DNA from: Mesodorylaimus sp. YZB2_4 | Lineage: Eukaryota > Nematoda > Enoplea > Dorylaimida > Dorylaimidae | Length of the DNA: 64,000 bases | Reading direction: 5' to 3' | Assembly: GCA_030248295.1 (NCBI GenBank) | Contig: JASANH010000751.1 | Location: 433,770-497,769, forward strand | Shown here: positions 1 to 12,009 of the stretch, piece after piece | Layout: every line of letters starts with the position of its first letter | How positions within the stretch are numbered: position 1 is the first letter of the stretch | Position numbers and translations under genes: made by a program | Notes under the pieces: model-generated | What the model was told of the DNA's origin: nothing | Databases searched by the model: none | The model's input: the letters and a program-made list of their open reading frames with translations, nothing else

Positions 1-206
1 TTGGAGCACTACAATCTCTCATCGGGTGTGTAAAATATGGTTTCAGATTTGCCGAATAGGTGAATGTAGATTAATGCGCAGTAAGATAGACGGGGCACCA
101 AATTGTGGCATGAGTCAGCTTTTCTTTTTACTTCCATCGCATTCCCCTGAAGTGAAGGTTGGAGCACTACAATCTTTCATTGGGTGTGTAAAATATGGTT
201 TCAGCT
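1..206 (+). repeat. 48-bp direct repeat flanking the left edge
   Basis: About 48 bases starting ttggagcactacaatct are present at 1-49 and again at 159-206 with few differences. Both copies end in the motif GTAAAATATGGTTTCAG. The repeat lies in the intron before the first visible chitin-binding exon. Confidence 0.8.
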
Positions 207-270
207 TCGTGGACCAGTTGGACGTAAGAAGACGTGTAGTGAGCACTGACCTGTCTCCTTTTCATTGTAG

Positions 271-2497
271 CCGTCGATTTCGATTGCCGTGACAAAGAAG
301 ATGGTTATTATCCAGACCCGAAGGACAAATGCAGCAGCGTGTACTACTCTTGTGTTGGCAGGATTGCTCGTCGCGCGAGATGTTCCAGCCCAGATTTGGT
401 CTACGAACCGAGTTCGGGTGCATGCGAGCACCGACAAGATTCGTTCCGATGCACGGGTACTCGCAAGACCACCATTGCAACCACGCCTCGTCGTACGCCA
501 CCACCTTCGCCCAAATTGCCCATCGATTGTATGAAATTGGACAATGGTTGGTACCCTGATCCACAGAAGAAATGCAGCCACGTTTTCTACTCGTGCTCGA
601 ACGGTATCGCCGCCCGATTCGTTTGCCCTGGCAACATGTACTTCGATTTGGAAACGGGCAACTGCCTGTCCTTCGACGACGTCATTGCTTGCGCTGGTAA
701 GAAACCGAGGACAACCAAGAAACCCATCACAACTGGCAAACCACGGGTCACTGTCAAATCGCCCATCAATTGCCTGGATAAACCAACTGGATACTATCCC
801 GATCCAGAGAAGAAATGCAGCCGACATTACTACGCTTGTTCCAATGGCGATCCTATCAAACAAATCTGCGCCGATGGCCTATTTTACAATCCTAAAACTC
901 GCATATGTGATTATTTCAATGAAATTTTTGCTTGCACTGGGAAAACCAAGCCGGCGACAACACCGACCACACCAGCTCCTAAACCAAGTAAGAATTCTCA
1001 ATTTTTTTAAATTCAGAGATTCAGGCTTTTAAAGATTATAATGTTTTCATGGCTCGATAAAAACTTATTTTTTTACATTTTTAGGCGAAGCTTCGTTGCC
1101 ATCGAACGAATTCAACTGTAGTGAAAAACGGGATGGTTCGTACGCGCCAGAGGATAAGAAATGTTCGGAAATCTTTTTCCGATGCGTTGGTGGTGTGGCC
1201 TACAAATTCAAATGTGCCGATAGCTTGTTCTACGACATCGAAAACGACCTGTGCGATCGGTGGTTCAATTTGTTCGTGTGCACTGGAAAGACACGTACGA
1301 CGCCTCTGCCAACAACTACGACCCAGCCGAGGCCCACCGAGAAATGTGAGACATGTCTTGACCTTTATGGGATGGACTGATCGATATAGCTGTCAAATAT
1401 AGGGTTTCGGCTATATAAGTTGATTGATTAGGATGGATTAGCCATCGATCTCAATCAATGATTGATCGATCGATCAAATTATTTGATTTACGATCGATCA
1501 GGTATCACTATCGATCACAATCAACGATTGATTGATCGATCGATCAAATTATTTGATTTACGATCGATCAGGTATCACTATCGATCACAATCAACGATTG
1601 ATTGATTGATCGATAGATCAATTAGTCTGGTTGACTGATCATGATCCCCATCGATCACAATTAATGATTGATCGGTTGATCAATCAATCAATTATTGATT
1701 TATATCAATGGATCAGTGATTATCAATCTCAATCGTTAATTGGGATTGATCGACATATCAATTGCTCACACAGTAACTGTATCAGTTACTTTACTTTATT
1801 GTAATCACAATCAAAATAATTGATCGATCACAGTCGATCCATGGATTACCCAAAGAATACTGTGAACTTGTTTTTAGTGCCACTCGACTGCGACCCATTG
1901 GAAGATGGCGATTATCCAGATCCAGAAAATAAATGCAGCAAGCACTACTATTCATGTTCGGGTCATGTCAGCTCTCGTCGCACCTGCTCAGACAATCTGT
2001 TCTACGACAAAGATTTGGGCATTTGCTTAGCAAAAAAAGACATACCTGATTGTACTGGCAAACCACGACCTGCAACGACCACACCACGTCCGACCAAGCC
2101 CGCCAAAGTCATCAGTAAGTGCCGGCATTGTTGTCTGAGTGAGTGAAAAGCTCGACGAGAGTGGGCGCTGTGCTTAATAAATTTTCAAATTTTGAATAAA
2201 ATCAAATTTCGGTTTTAAAATGTGAAAAACTGACTTTCTCGACACTAAAACTTCAAATTTTTCAATCAAATTTTTTTTTAAAAATTTTCAGAACACCCAT
2301 TCAGTTGCGACGAGAAGGGCGATGGTAATTACGCTGCTGGTAAATGCGTTGATTTTTACTGGACGTGTGTGGGCAGTGGGACTGGTCGGGCTGATTGCGC
2401 TCAAGGCACCTTTTACGATGAAGAACTTGATCAATGCGGGTACAAACACGAAATTCCGGCCTGCGGTGGTATCAGACCGACCACACCAAAGCCTTGA
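271..2497 (+). CDS. Peritrophin-type chitin-binding protein, 5' partial, four exons
   Basis: Secreted-type protein with six chitin-binding (CBM14/peritrophin-A) domains, likely in cuticle, eggshell or gut lining. Exons: 271-987, 1085-1345, 1878-2114, 2292-2497 (stop TGA 2495-2497). All joins are GT..AG and keep one frame: each exon starts by completing a codon split 1|2. Each domain has about six cysteines with aromatic residues, as in DGYYPDPKDKC, YYSC and FYDxxxxxC, ending in CTGK or CAGK. Domains are separated by Thr/Pro/Lys-rich linkers, probably O-glycosylated. The first three domains are on one exon and the last three on one exon each, which points to growth by exon duplication. The last domain is the most diverged. 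The acceptor at 269-270 follows cattgtag and exon 1 starts inside a codon, so signal peptide and start lie upstream, probably outside the window. Family certain; exact role inferred. Confidence 0.9.
1420..1840. repeat. GATTGATCGATC-rich intronic repeat
   Basis: Intron between exons 2 and 3 of the chitin-binding gene. It is filled with variants of GATTGATCGATCGATCAA. A roughly 77-bp unit containing caaattatttgatttacg is present twice (about 1460-1600), followed by diverged copies. Self-complementary GATC/TGATCA steps are common. Confidence 0.8.
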
Positions 2498-4851
2498 CAA
2501 TGGCACTTTTTTGAATTCCCGCCATTTTGTTTTCGGTGCTTGGTTTTTTGGATAAATTTCTAATCCATAGGTGCCATTTTTGTTAACATCTTTTTTGTGG
2601 CTGAAAAAATAAAAAACTTTTCCAGTTGCGTTTTGTTTAAATTTCTCAAGTTCAAGTTGTATCTCAACTTATTTCTGTGTAAAAAATCGCGATTCAAATT
2701 TTTTAAGACAGGTTTTCTTTATGGAGCGACCAAGCTTGTGTGTGCACCCATGATGAGTGGTGATATTGACGGAACAGCGTTTTTTTCAAGCTCAATTATC
2801 GCAAAAACACGTTTTGTGAAGGTGGTTGAGCGATATCGGCCATAATTCACTGACCTTTCGGTCTTATTCGATCAACAATACATCGGCATGTTCATAAATA
2901 AATGAGGAATCGAATGCTTGTCGAGAAAATTTCTATCCATCTTCCTATTTCGAGATATTGGGCGCCGGGTTGGGTCTCACTCTGCAAATACTGAAAAAAT
3001 GTCCAACTCTCTTACATTTTATCATGAAGAAGAATCATAATAGAAAAAAGATACTTTTTCGCGATTCCTGGGAAAAGCCTGCCCAAACCTGCATTCATGT
3101 CATAAGCGGCGTGCGGGAGGGAAATTTAAAAGTTGCATTGCGAAGTTGCGAAAGTGCTTGGGCGATATCAGCCATAACTCGTTAGTCTGTCGGTCTTGTT
3201 CGATCAACGACATATCAGCGTGATTTAAAATTAATAAGAAATCGAATGATTGCTGTGAAAAGTTTTTATCTCTCACTTATCTCGAGATATAAGGCGCCAA
3301 AGTTGAATAACTCCTCACATTTTATGATTCCCAGACCTCCTGTTCCTTTATGTTGACAGGGAGACGGGGTTTGACCAGCCTAAAATGTGCCCAGTCCGTC
3401 TGCTGCAGCTTTCAACCATAAATCCCATTGCTTTTCCTTATGCTGTACATTTTATATCAAATATGCAAAAAACTGCACCTAATCATGGGAGGGGGGGGGG
3501 GGGCCGAAAAACCCATTTTTAAAAATCTTGTGAAACTGATCCACAAAACACACATTTTTTTTTGGATAGAGTATAAAAATGGCAGTAAAATGGGGTTGTC
3601 CCAGATGAATGAAATTCAGGAAGAAATGAAAAAGAAAAATACGCAACTTTTGAATTTCCCGCCCGCACGCCGCTTATGACATGAGCGCAGGTTTTGGCAG
3701 GCTTTCTGCAGAAATCGCGAAAAAGTATCTTTTTTATAGTCCCCGATGTTTCGATCTAATATTTACTGGAGGATTTCTTTTTCATGAAAAATAAGAAAGT
3801 GACATTTTTTGAGTATTTCTAGAGTGAGGCCACCCGGCGCCTAATATCTCGAGACAGATAGAGGACAGAAAATTTTCGCGATAACCGTTCGATTTCTCAT
3901 GTATTTGCGGACACGCTGATATGTTGTCGATCGAATAGGACCGAAAGATCAGCGAGTTATGGCCGATATCGCCCAAGCACTTTCGAAAAAAACGGTGTTT
4001 TGCGATAATTCCGCGAAAACCGAGATTGCATAAAAATGCACTTTTGAATCACTATCACACCTAATGGATGCATCGAATTCACACATAAAAATGTGTGTGG
4101 AGGGGGGCTCGCATTTACAAAAATTTAGTCCCTGAGTTGTTTACGCTTGTTAAAAAATGTGCAAAATTTGAGAACCGTTTAACAGTCTATGTAATTTAAA
4201 ATAACTTCAATTTTGTGTTCTGCGAACAACAAAATTTTTAAAAGGCGGGTACTTGGAACGAAGTAACACGAAACCAAAAATGTTGACAAGCTTATACGCC
4301 CGATTGACGTAGCAAATCCTATTTTACTCCCACCATAACTAGTTTCGATGTTAGCACAGTTCAGTGTAGAATTTTACACACGCTCACTAAACTCAATGCA
4401 CTTGGATGGAACATTGTATAATTGTGTAAATAACAGTTTCCAGACAAGTATTTTTACGAAAAGTCCCAAGTGCGGGTAGAAAAGAAAAGTATGCAAGTTC
4501 TTTTCTAAACTTTGGCGCGTTCTTTTTTTGAGTCTGACATTTAAAGTTGTTTTTTATGGTAATTTATATTCGTGATTGAGAGTCACGACTGATTGTATGG
4601 GGCCCAAGGAGGGGGGGGGGGGGGGCAGGTGTTTAAACCGGACAGAGTGAGAGACGGGTTCGGGTTTATGCCCTACTCAACGTTTACAGCCAACAAGTTC
4701 TTCTAAATTTTAGTCACGTAAACTCGATTCGACTTGTACAATTGCCGACGATTATCCTGCACATGCACATTTTCACTTCAACCATAGTCGAGTGGAAAAT
4801 ATTGAAGTTCTAGACTTTGATTAAAAACGAGTGTAAAATCGAAGAAAAATC
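2498..4851. repeat. Intergenic region with a multi-copy foldback element (about 2820-3990)
   Basis: A unit of about 150 bases running from gcgatatcggccataa to a tcgagatat-aggcgcc end is present at about 2825-2965 (+), 3150-3295 (+) and 3835-3990 (-). A second segment at 3060-3140 (cctgcattcatgtcataagc) recurs inverted at 3640-3720. Related sequence is near 43425. G runs are at 3491-3503 and 4611-4625. An AATAAA-like site near 2606 may serve the upstream gene. No coding sequence recognised. Confidence 0.7.
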
Positions 4852-7800
4852 ATGTTAAATTCGACGAAAGAATTTTTTAAAAGATTACGAAATTGTTCGA
4901 ATAAAAATTTAAAAAATCAAAGAAATAGAAAAAAATGTCAATTAAATTCGGATACTATATTATTATTAGCCACAATATCCGGTGTGGTGGCTGGAATTGT
5001 TTTGGGTATCAGTTTAAAATATGGATTAAAAAATCGTGGTGATCCAGTTTTAAGTCCGAGGGAAGTAAATTATTTGAAATTACCGGGCGAATTATTTTTG
5101 AGATGTTTAAAATTATTAATTCTGCCATTAATATTTAGTTCATTAGTAAACAGTTTGGCTAATTTGGATGCCAGCACTGCTGGCAGACTGGGATTCATCG
5201 CGTGCTGCTATTACTTGATAACTATCGTCATGGCAGTCTTCACTGGCATCGTCCTAGTACTCAGCATCAAACCTGGTTCGTACGGAACTATTCCCAACGC
5301 CGTTGCTGATAATGGCCTGTCTTGTAAAGGAATATTGCCAGTCGATACTGTCCTCGATTTGCTAAGGTAAGGAAAATTTGATATTTGATTGGGTACTTTA
5401 TCATCGCAATTACTCAGGCTATGGGCAGAAAGAGAGGATTATCGATCTCACTTGCTGCTGAAACATCAACTGGAGATGTCTCCACGCCAGGGCGATCGAT
5501 AATCACTTGTTATCATAGGGCTAGGGTTTCAAAGGGGTCCAGCCTGGGGGATAGAATGAAGGGTTTCCGGACATGTCTGACGCTAAAGTACAGTACATTC
5601 GTGGCCAGATAATTTAGGATATGTTGGGCCTAAATGGCTTATCTGCGCCCATGAAAAATGGTTATGACAAAATGTTTTCAAAATTACTATTAGGAAGGCA
5701 CAGTAACCAATCCTTCTAAGCGAGCTTTGCGCACACAGCAGCGTCCCACTGCGTGTCTCCACCAGGAACATCTCCACACGAGAGTCCTAGACCGTGGACT
5801 TCCTCTGACCCCTGTCCGTGTTTGACAGCTGAAATTTTCTACTCACGATCAGCCTGGCGTGCGAGATCAGCGAGGGTTTATAGTTCTCGAACCGGCCTCC
5901 AATCGGATCGAACTAAGGCCAAGTCCAGCCACTCGCCCAAGCAATACGCGTAGAAACACTGTCGATGAGCAGCTTGCACCACCGCGACCGCCTCACAAGG
6001 GAACATCGCCAACCGTTAAGTCGAACTTTGCAAAACCAATAATTGTAATATGTTCACAGATGCAAAAGAAAGCTCTGCGCGAAATATCAGGGGCGTCTGG
6101 CCAACTGGTCAGCAGTGGTCAGTGCCTAAGGTTTAGTGAAAATTTTGAATTCTGCTGGATTTTTGGGTTTTTTAAGGAAAAAGTCGAAAACCAAAGCTTC
6201 AGAAGCCTAAACTCGAAGACTGAAACCTGAAAACTTAGTTTGGAAAAACCCTACATGATTTTCTCAACGCTCGGGTTCCTCAACTCAAAAATTCAAAAAT
6301 TCGCGGGAATTTAGGCGCTGACCACTGCTTACCAGTTGGCTAGACGCCTCCGATATTTTGCATAGAGCTTTCTTTTGCACCTAGGAACATAGTACAATTT
6401 TTGGTTTTGCAAAAGTCGAATTACCGCTTGGCGATGCCCCTTGTGAGATGGGTGGAGAAACTTGTGGGCCAGAGTGGCCTAAATCAAGAGCACCATCCCG
6501 GCTAATTTTGGATCGTTTTTGAAGCTTGCTCCCCCACAGTGACCGTCCTGCTTTGGTATCCACAGTATTCTACCTAGATCCATGATGCTATCACGAGTAT
6601 GAGTAGTGGTTGGACGGACAGAATTATCCATGAGGTTTGATAGGACTCACGGCAGTGTAAATTGTGCACCATTTTATTGCCTTTCATGCACTGGTTGCTG
6701 ACTGGATGTTGAGTTAGTGCCCTGAAATGCACCCAAAACCCAACTGCTATTATGAGTGGGGGCCTCGATAGAAGACAGTAGATTTCAAAGGGGCCCCATC
6801 TGAGAAAGGCTGCACGGGGGGTGGGGGTTACACTAGAGTAATCTCTAGACAATTCTGGCAGACTTGTCGATGGATATATAGATTATTGGTATTTCTCTTT
6901 GGCTTACAAAAATAACCAAAACTGCTCCGCCATCTAAGGGTGCTCACCAAAAATTGTAGTCCGTCCCAATACAGTATGCCCTTCATGCCATTTGGCATAA
7001 AACAGTTCGCAGTACGAGTATGAGCAATTGAGTGATGCAAAGAAACATCTTAAAAATTCCTGGTCCAGCTAAAATTTTTCGAATATAAAATCCAAAACAG
7101 GAAGAAAAATAAAAAATTTATGCGCGCTACATGTTTGAACCATTTACTCGAATGCAACAGTTTGTGCCCGACTGTAATCGCTTTTGCCCACTTTTAGAAA
7201 TATTTTCCCAGAAAATATAATCGAAGCTGCATTTCGATCAGTCAGTACTTGTCTCAAATTCAGCGTAAAAATCGACCAGAATACGACAAAATCCCTGACT
7301 TATGATCAATACATGAACTTGAGTTCAGGTAAGTTTCTTTAACTTTAAATAATTTTTGTTCGTGATCTTGACTTACCGTCAGATTTGCGTCGTATGGCCA
7401 CTGAAGAACCTTTTTTGGTGCTGAAAGACGGAATGAATGTTCTTGGCATAATAATATTTGCATTGGTTTTCGGAGCTATCATTGGTCGATCAGGTGAGCA
7501 AGCATTGGCTCTGAAATCAGTCATACAAGCACTGGAGCATGTCATCATGGAAATGGTCAAGTTGGTTATTTGGTAAGCTAAGGTTTGATTATTGAAAAAA
7601 AACAGGATGCTTGATTTGTCACTGAAAAAAGCTTGCGTATTTCTCACCTGTTGCTTTTTGTAGGTTCTCCCCGATAGGTATCATGTGCTTAATCGCGGCT
7701 CAAATTGTGGCGATGAATGATTTATTGAAAGAATTAGAGCGGCTAGGCATGTACATGCTTACTGTACTGCTTGGTCTGTTCATCCATGGGTGCATTACAT

Positions 7801-9214
7801 TGCAAATTCTATTGGTCGTGTTTGGACGTCGCAATCCTATTAAGTGGGCGTATGGACTTTTGCAAGCCATATTAACCGCATTTGGAACTGCTTCCAGGTA
7901 AAAAAATAGATGATATGCTTGGTTATTTCGAGAAGCACGCTGATTGGCTATTCAGAATTAAGCCACGCCCCTTTTGAGGCATTACGCAACTAGTATTTCT
8001 CACCTGTTAAAACACTTGCATCAAAGTCTCTGGTGATAAAATATTTTTTACTTTAGCAACGCCACACTTCCTTTGACTCTGAAATGTCTGGAAGACAACA
8101 ACGACATTGACAAGCGGGTGACAAAATTTGTGGTGCCCCTTGGTGCGACAGTGAACATGAATGGAACGGCTTTGTACGAAGCAGTTGCGGCAATTTATAT
8201 CGCGCAGTGCTTAGGAATTTCATTGAGTATCGGACAAGTTATTTTAATTAGGTAAGCGATCGTTTTGATTGATAAATATCCATTTGATTGATCATCATCG
8301 ATTTGATTGATCATCATCGATTTGATTGATCATCATCGATTTGATTGATCATCATCGATTTGATTGATCATCATCGATTTGATTGATCATCATCGATTTG
8401 ATTGATCATCATCGATTTGATTGATCATTGTCGATTTGATTGATCATTATCGATTCAATTGATACCATAGCCATTTTGTATTTCAGTCTGACATCGGTAC
8501 TAGCCAGTGTGGGTGCAGCTGGTATCCCACAAGCGGGTCTGGTGACAATGATCATGGTCTTGATCGCGGCTAATTTGCCACCAGAATATTCTGCCCTGAT
8601 CATACCCGTGGATTGGCTTTTGTAAGTCCCAATCTACTTTTACTTACTTTCAATGGACGGGAAAACTTCAAGTTTTCGATATTAAAAGCCGATCTTTTTT
8701 GGCAAACTTTGGATACCAAAATTCTTAAGATAGGTACTGAAATTTGTTGAAAAACAAGCTTCTAACTTTATCGCCCATCCATGCAGTCAATTTGGAATAG
8801 TCTCCTTTTTCTGGAAATGCAAATACCATGTCTTCGATCTCAAAAACATGTGCTCCGAGCGGGTGTCGAACCATGGGCCGTTGGTAGTACAAAAACTTAT
8901 CACGCTACTGTGTCAAGGTTCAATTCATAGTCGGGGCATCGCTTTTTGAAAATATTTTCGGGCTCTTTTTCTGCTTCTAACTAACAGAGATATCTTGCAG
9001 TCAGTAATATTTTAGAGATCGATTTCGTACTATGGTCAATGTCTTCGATGATACAGTTGGATGTGCGATCGTACAAAATCTTTGTCAGAAGCAGCTGCGA
9101 GACAATAGTTGTACTTTTTCTAACGGGACAGAAATGACCAAAATCGAAAATGGTGAAGTTAAAATATCGCCAGCCGAGCCATCAGTCACCAGGATCACTA
9201 TCGAACATGCTTAA
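4852..9214 (+). CDS. Excitatory amino acid transporter, SLC1 (EAAT/GLT) family
   Basis: Plasma-membrane Na+-coupled glutamate/aspartate transporter, complete, 532 residues. Exons: 4852-5366, 7198-7328, 7383-7572, 7664-7897, 8057-8251, 8487-8621, 9016-9214; every junction is GT..AG and in frame. Start ATG 4852 follows an AT-rich leader; stop TAA 9212-9214. The N-terminus is basic and followed by TM1 ([16 protein letters not shown]). Later family motifs are [11 protein letters not shown] (HP1, usually serine-rich), [13 protein letters not shown] (HP2), and [13 protein letters not shown] in TM8. The arginine of FRT (R471), which binds the acidic side chain in EAATs, is kept. In TM7 the normally invariant NMDGT reads NMNGT (N392, codon 8160-8162), a change at a cation-coordinating residue. 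Intron 1 is 1.8 kb and holds repeats; introns 2-4 are short. Family certain; transport competence uncertain because of N392. Confidence 0.95.
5520..5995 (-). repeat. SINE-like element A (tRNA-derived), copy 1
   Basis: Located in intron 1 of the transporter. The 3' part, read on the minus strand, begins with a tRNA-like head (ggtggtgcaagctgc... with B box near ggttcgagaacta). The body shares aagtacattcgtggccagat and ctccacacgagagtcctaga-like text with copies near 17.3-18.3 kb and 40.6-41.3 kb. Boundaries are approximate. Confidence 0.6.
5994..6446. mobile_element. Foldback (MITE-like) element in the transporter intron
   Basis: Arms of about 130 bases at 5994-6125 and 6305-6446 are inverted complements. 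For example ggcgtctggccaactggtca (left) pairs with ccagttggctagacgcc (right), and cacaagggaacatcgcc pairs with ggcgatgccccttgtgag. The loop is about 180 bases. No transposase. Confidence 0.75.
6450..7197. other. Rest of transporter intron 1
   Basis: No coding signal or structured repeat recognised apart from scattered short homopolymers. Confidence 0.6.
8255..8462 (+). repeat. 19-bp tandem repeat in a transporter intron
   Basis: Unit cgatttgattgatcatcat repeated about nine times, the last copies slightly diverged. It fills most of the 235-base intron between exons 5 and 6. The GATTGATCA core resembles the repeat at 1420-1840. Confidence 0.95.
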
Positions 9215-11900
9215 TAATGATTGAAAATAGAGAATTTTGTGTTCATATTGAACAGTAGGTCTGTAAGTGTAAACTGGATATATGGTATGCCTATACTGTG
9301 TGTACTGTATCTAAGGTTATTACCAGTCAGACATACTGTATGTCAAGCGACTAACGAATTATGCACGACCTTAATAGACCAGAACATACGAGTAAAACCA
9401 GTTATAATGCATATAATTACTGTATGTATATTTGGATGAAATTGACTGGCAATTGTGAGGATCTTTAGTAGAGCGACTGATAGTAGAGAAAAACAGGAAG
9501 TTTAGGTGCAAGTTTGCGCACTTTATTATTCATTAAAGCTTCCTCAGATGTGTATGAAAAGAACATTGCGCTTGCTAAACTGTAAAAAAGCAAAGGATTT
9601 TTGGATTATCTCATGACATACAGTGCATGAAAAAGACTCATAGTAACTGCTGTATTCAAACCAAACCCAACGCAAAGGAGTGTTTAAAATCAGTTTGTCC
9701 ATAGGCTGATATACCAAAAATCCTAATTTTCTCAACAACTGGATTAGAAACTGATCTATTAACTTGATATATGCATATATACGAGGTGGCTCATTATATT
9801 ATTATTACTGGTAATAATAATTTGAAAAAATACAAAGAATATTTGCATAAGGTCGTAATTTGTAACAGCAGCAATTGCAGCTCTATAAAATTTAAAATCG
9901 GTCTTTGAAGATCTATCGTGAGATGTGTTGGGTGAGAGTTTATATATTGGCCTAAGTCTCTTCAAATGACAAGCCGGTTCCTGGTCATGAGTGGTACCAC
10001 ATCGATAGTAAACCCCGGATTGGATTAGCTAAATTTCGAGTCGGCTCGGGTTACTTTTATTTAAGATTGGGTCAAACGGGTAAGAAATGCTGCAATTTCG
10101 CAAGTTTATACAACAGGCCGTTACACAATTCTTTTCATGTCTGCTCAACTACAGGATGCGTTATGCATACGAATGCATATCAAAATCTGCAGGAATGGGA
10201 ACATTGCAATGTAGGGCTTCATAAATGTGCATAAAGCCTTGCAAGGTGCAAGGTTCCAATTCTGCGTAGTTTTTAAGAATGTGGCAGGTAAGATGTAAGT
10301 TTGATAATGTTCGAAAGGATTGTGAGACGTTTCCCCCACTGGGTTTGATTTGAGGAATACCAGGGGAACAAAAGATGAAGATTCGGGTGCGTATTTGAGA
10401 TGTCTCCATCGAAATATTTTCACACAGTCACCATTACTACAAAGTCACCTCATGTTGGGAGAAATTGTGTGAAGTTTCTGTCTCTACTTCAGCTGCGTAT
10501 AACAAAGTCGGGTCAACCTGACCCAAAATTTCGGGTCATGGACTTGTCTAACCATCAAGTAGACACCGGATTAGGTCGCTCACCCTGATCTGGTGACCAA
10601 TCGATTGTTCACTTGAGCCAATGACTCCAGTTCACTTATTCCGGAGTCTTCTAGAAGAACCAGAAGAATGATAGTAGCGACCATAGGCATTCCTTGCAAG
10701 TCCGGTTCTAGGGTTATATAAGGGGTTGTTGATGTGTATGTGGGTCGTAGCTGCAAAGTCTTCTGACCAGCTGCGGCGATTAGTGAAGGGGGTGTAATAA
10801 CAGCCGAATGCCCTCTCACTCATATCAACCACGAGTACGGTTGGTAAAAATACTTGATTTGAATGCGTATGCGTATGCGTATGCGTATTGCGTAATACGC
10901 AAATTGCGTACTACACAAAGTATGCATACAAGTTTGCGTATTGCGTATTTTTTATGGTCGGTTTCTAGCCCTATACTGTGTTACTGATTATGCATCCGTG
11001 GCTAAAATTATCAGCGACCATAGCAGCTGCAAGGTCATTTTGACATGGCAGTACATTTTGCTGCCGCTTATGGCCAGCTTTAAAAGTCCAACCGGAAAAA
11101 TTCCTGTCAGCTTCGATCATGGATTCTTTCCGAGTACTCTCAGCTCCCATCCAATCAATGCCTTAATTGCCATGAATATTTCCAACGCGGTACTTTTTGA
11201 AACATGCCATAGCCACGGGGGCACAAGGTGATATTTAGCTACATACAATACAAAAAACCTAGCACACAATTAACGTGGTACAGGATCGCTTCAAACTATC
11301 ATACTCACTCCTTACCGTGAACCCTGGATAGGGACCACAGCATGCAAAGTTGCACAAAAACCTTCTCTTTATGCTAGGGGCTTTATGAGGCTTTTATGAG
11401 AGCTTTACGGCGACATGCAGAAGAATCATAAAAGTCAAAACAAGAAGTTTAAAGGAGATAGATGTGGTGGAAGGATTATGTACAGTATGGTAGCTCTTCC
11501 TTCTACGAGCAAGCCAGTTTAAGTTAGGAATGAGGCATGACTCAAACACGCAGACGCCTTACAGACAATAACTCTGATCATGAGACAAGAAATATGAGGA
11601 TAAGAGGACGTGAGCACATTGTCTATCTAACGTCGCCATTTCGAAAAAATTCGCGGCTTTTTATGATTTAGCTCAAGCTGCTTTTATCGGCGTACGCAGT
11701 GTATGTATTGCGTACAAGCCAGTTTGCGTATGCGTATACGCATCCAAATTTCGATGCGTTATACGCAAACTTTGCGTATGCGTATTTTGTACGCAACCAA
11801 CTGTAACCACGAGGTGATATCAAATTGCACTATGCTTAGAACGAGCCTAACCTCGAGCCTACACGCCCACGACGAATAAGCATGGCTGGTCTGACGCAAT
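9215..11900. other. Intergenic spacer with GCGTAT hexamer arrays
   Basis: No gene recognised. Tandem and inverted variants of gcgtat/atacgc lie at about 10863-10950 and 11690-11800. The stretch near 10320 (gagacgtttccccca) resembles text near 17667, a fragment of repeat family A. Open frames at 10145-10832 are short and show no family features. Confidence 0.6.
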
Positions 11901-11917
11901 TGCCTGACAGAACAAGA

Positions 11918-11925
11918 TATAAATA
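11918..11925 (+). promoter_or_regulatory. Putative TATA box of the ATP-grasp gene
   Basis: TATAAATA lies 85 bases before the ATG at 12010, followed by a pyrimidine-rich leader (tctcatttcttatctttatt). Spacing suits a short 5' UTR. Not tested. Confidence 0.45.
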
Positions 11926-12009
11926 CACAGGAGTCGGTATCTCCGGCAACACACAGTCGTCTCATTTCTTATCTTTATTTGCACTTTTCCTTGCTGTCTC
12001 GTAGAGTCA

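Noticed and set aside
201-863. 220-codon open frame on minus
   Set aside because: Exact antisense shadow of the chitin-binding domains, which show cysteine spacing on plus.
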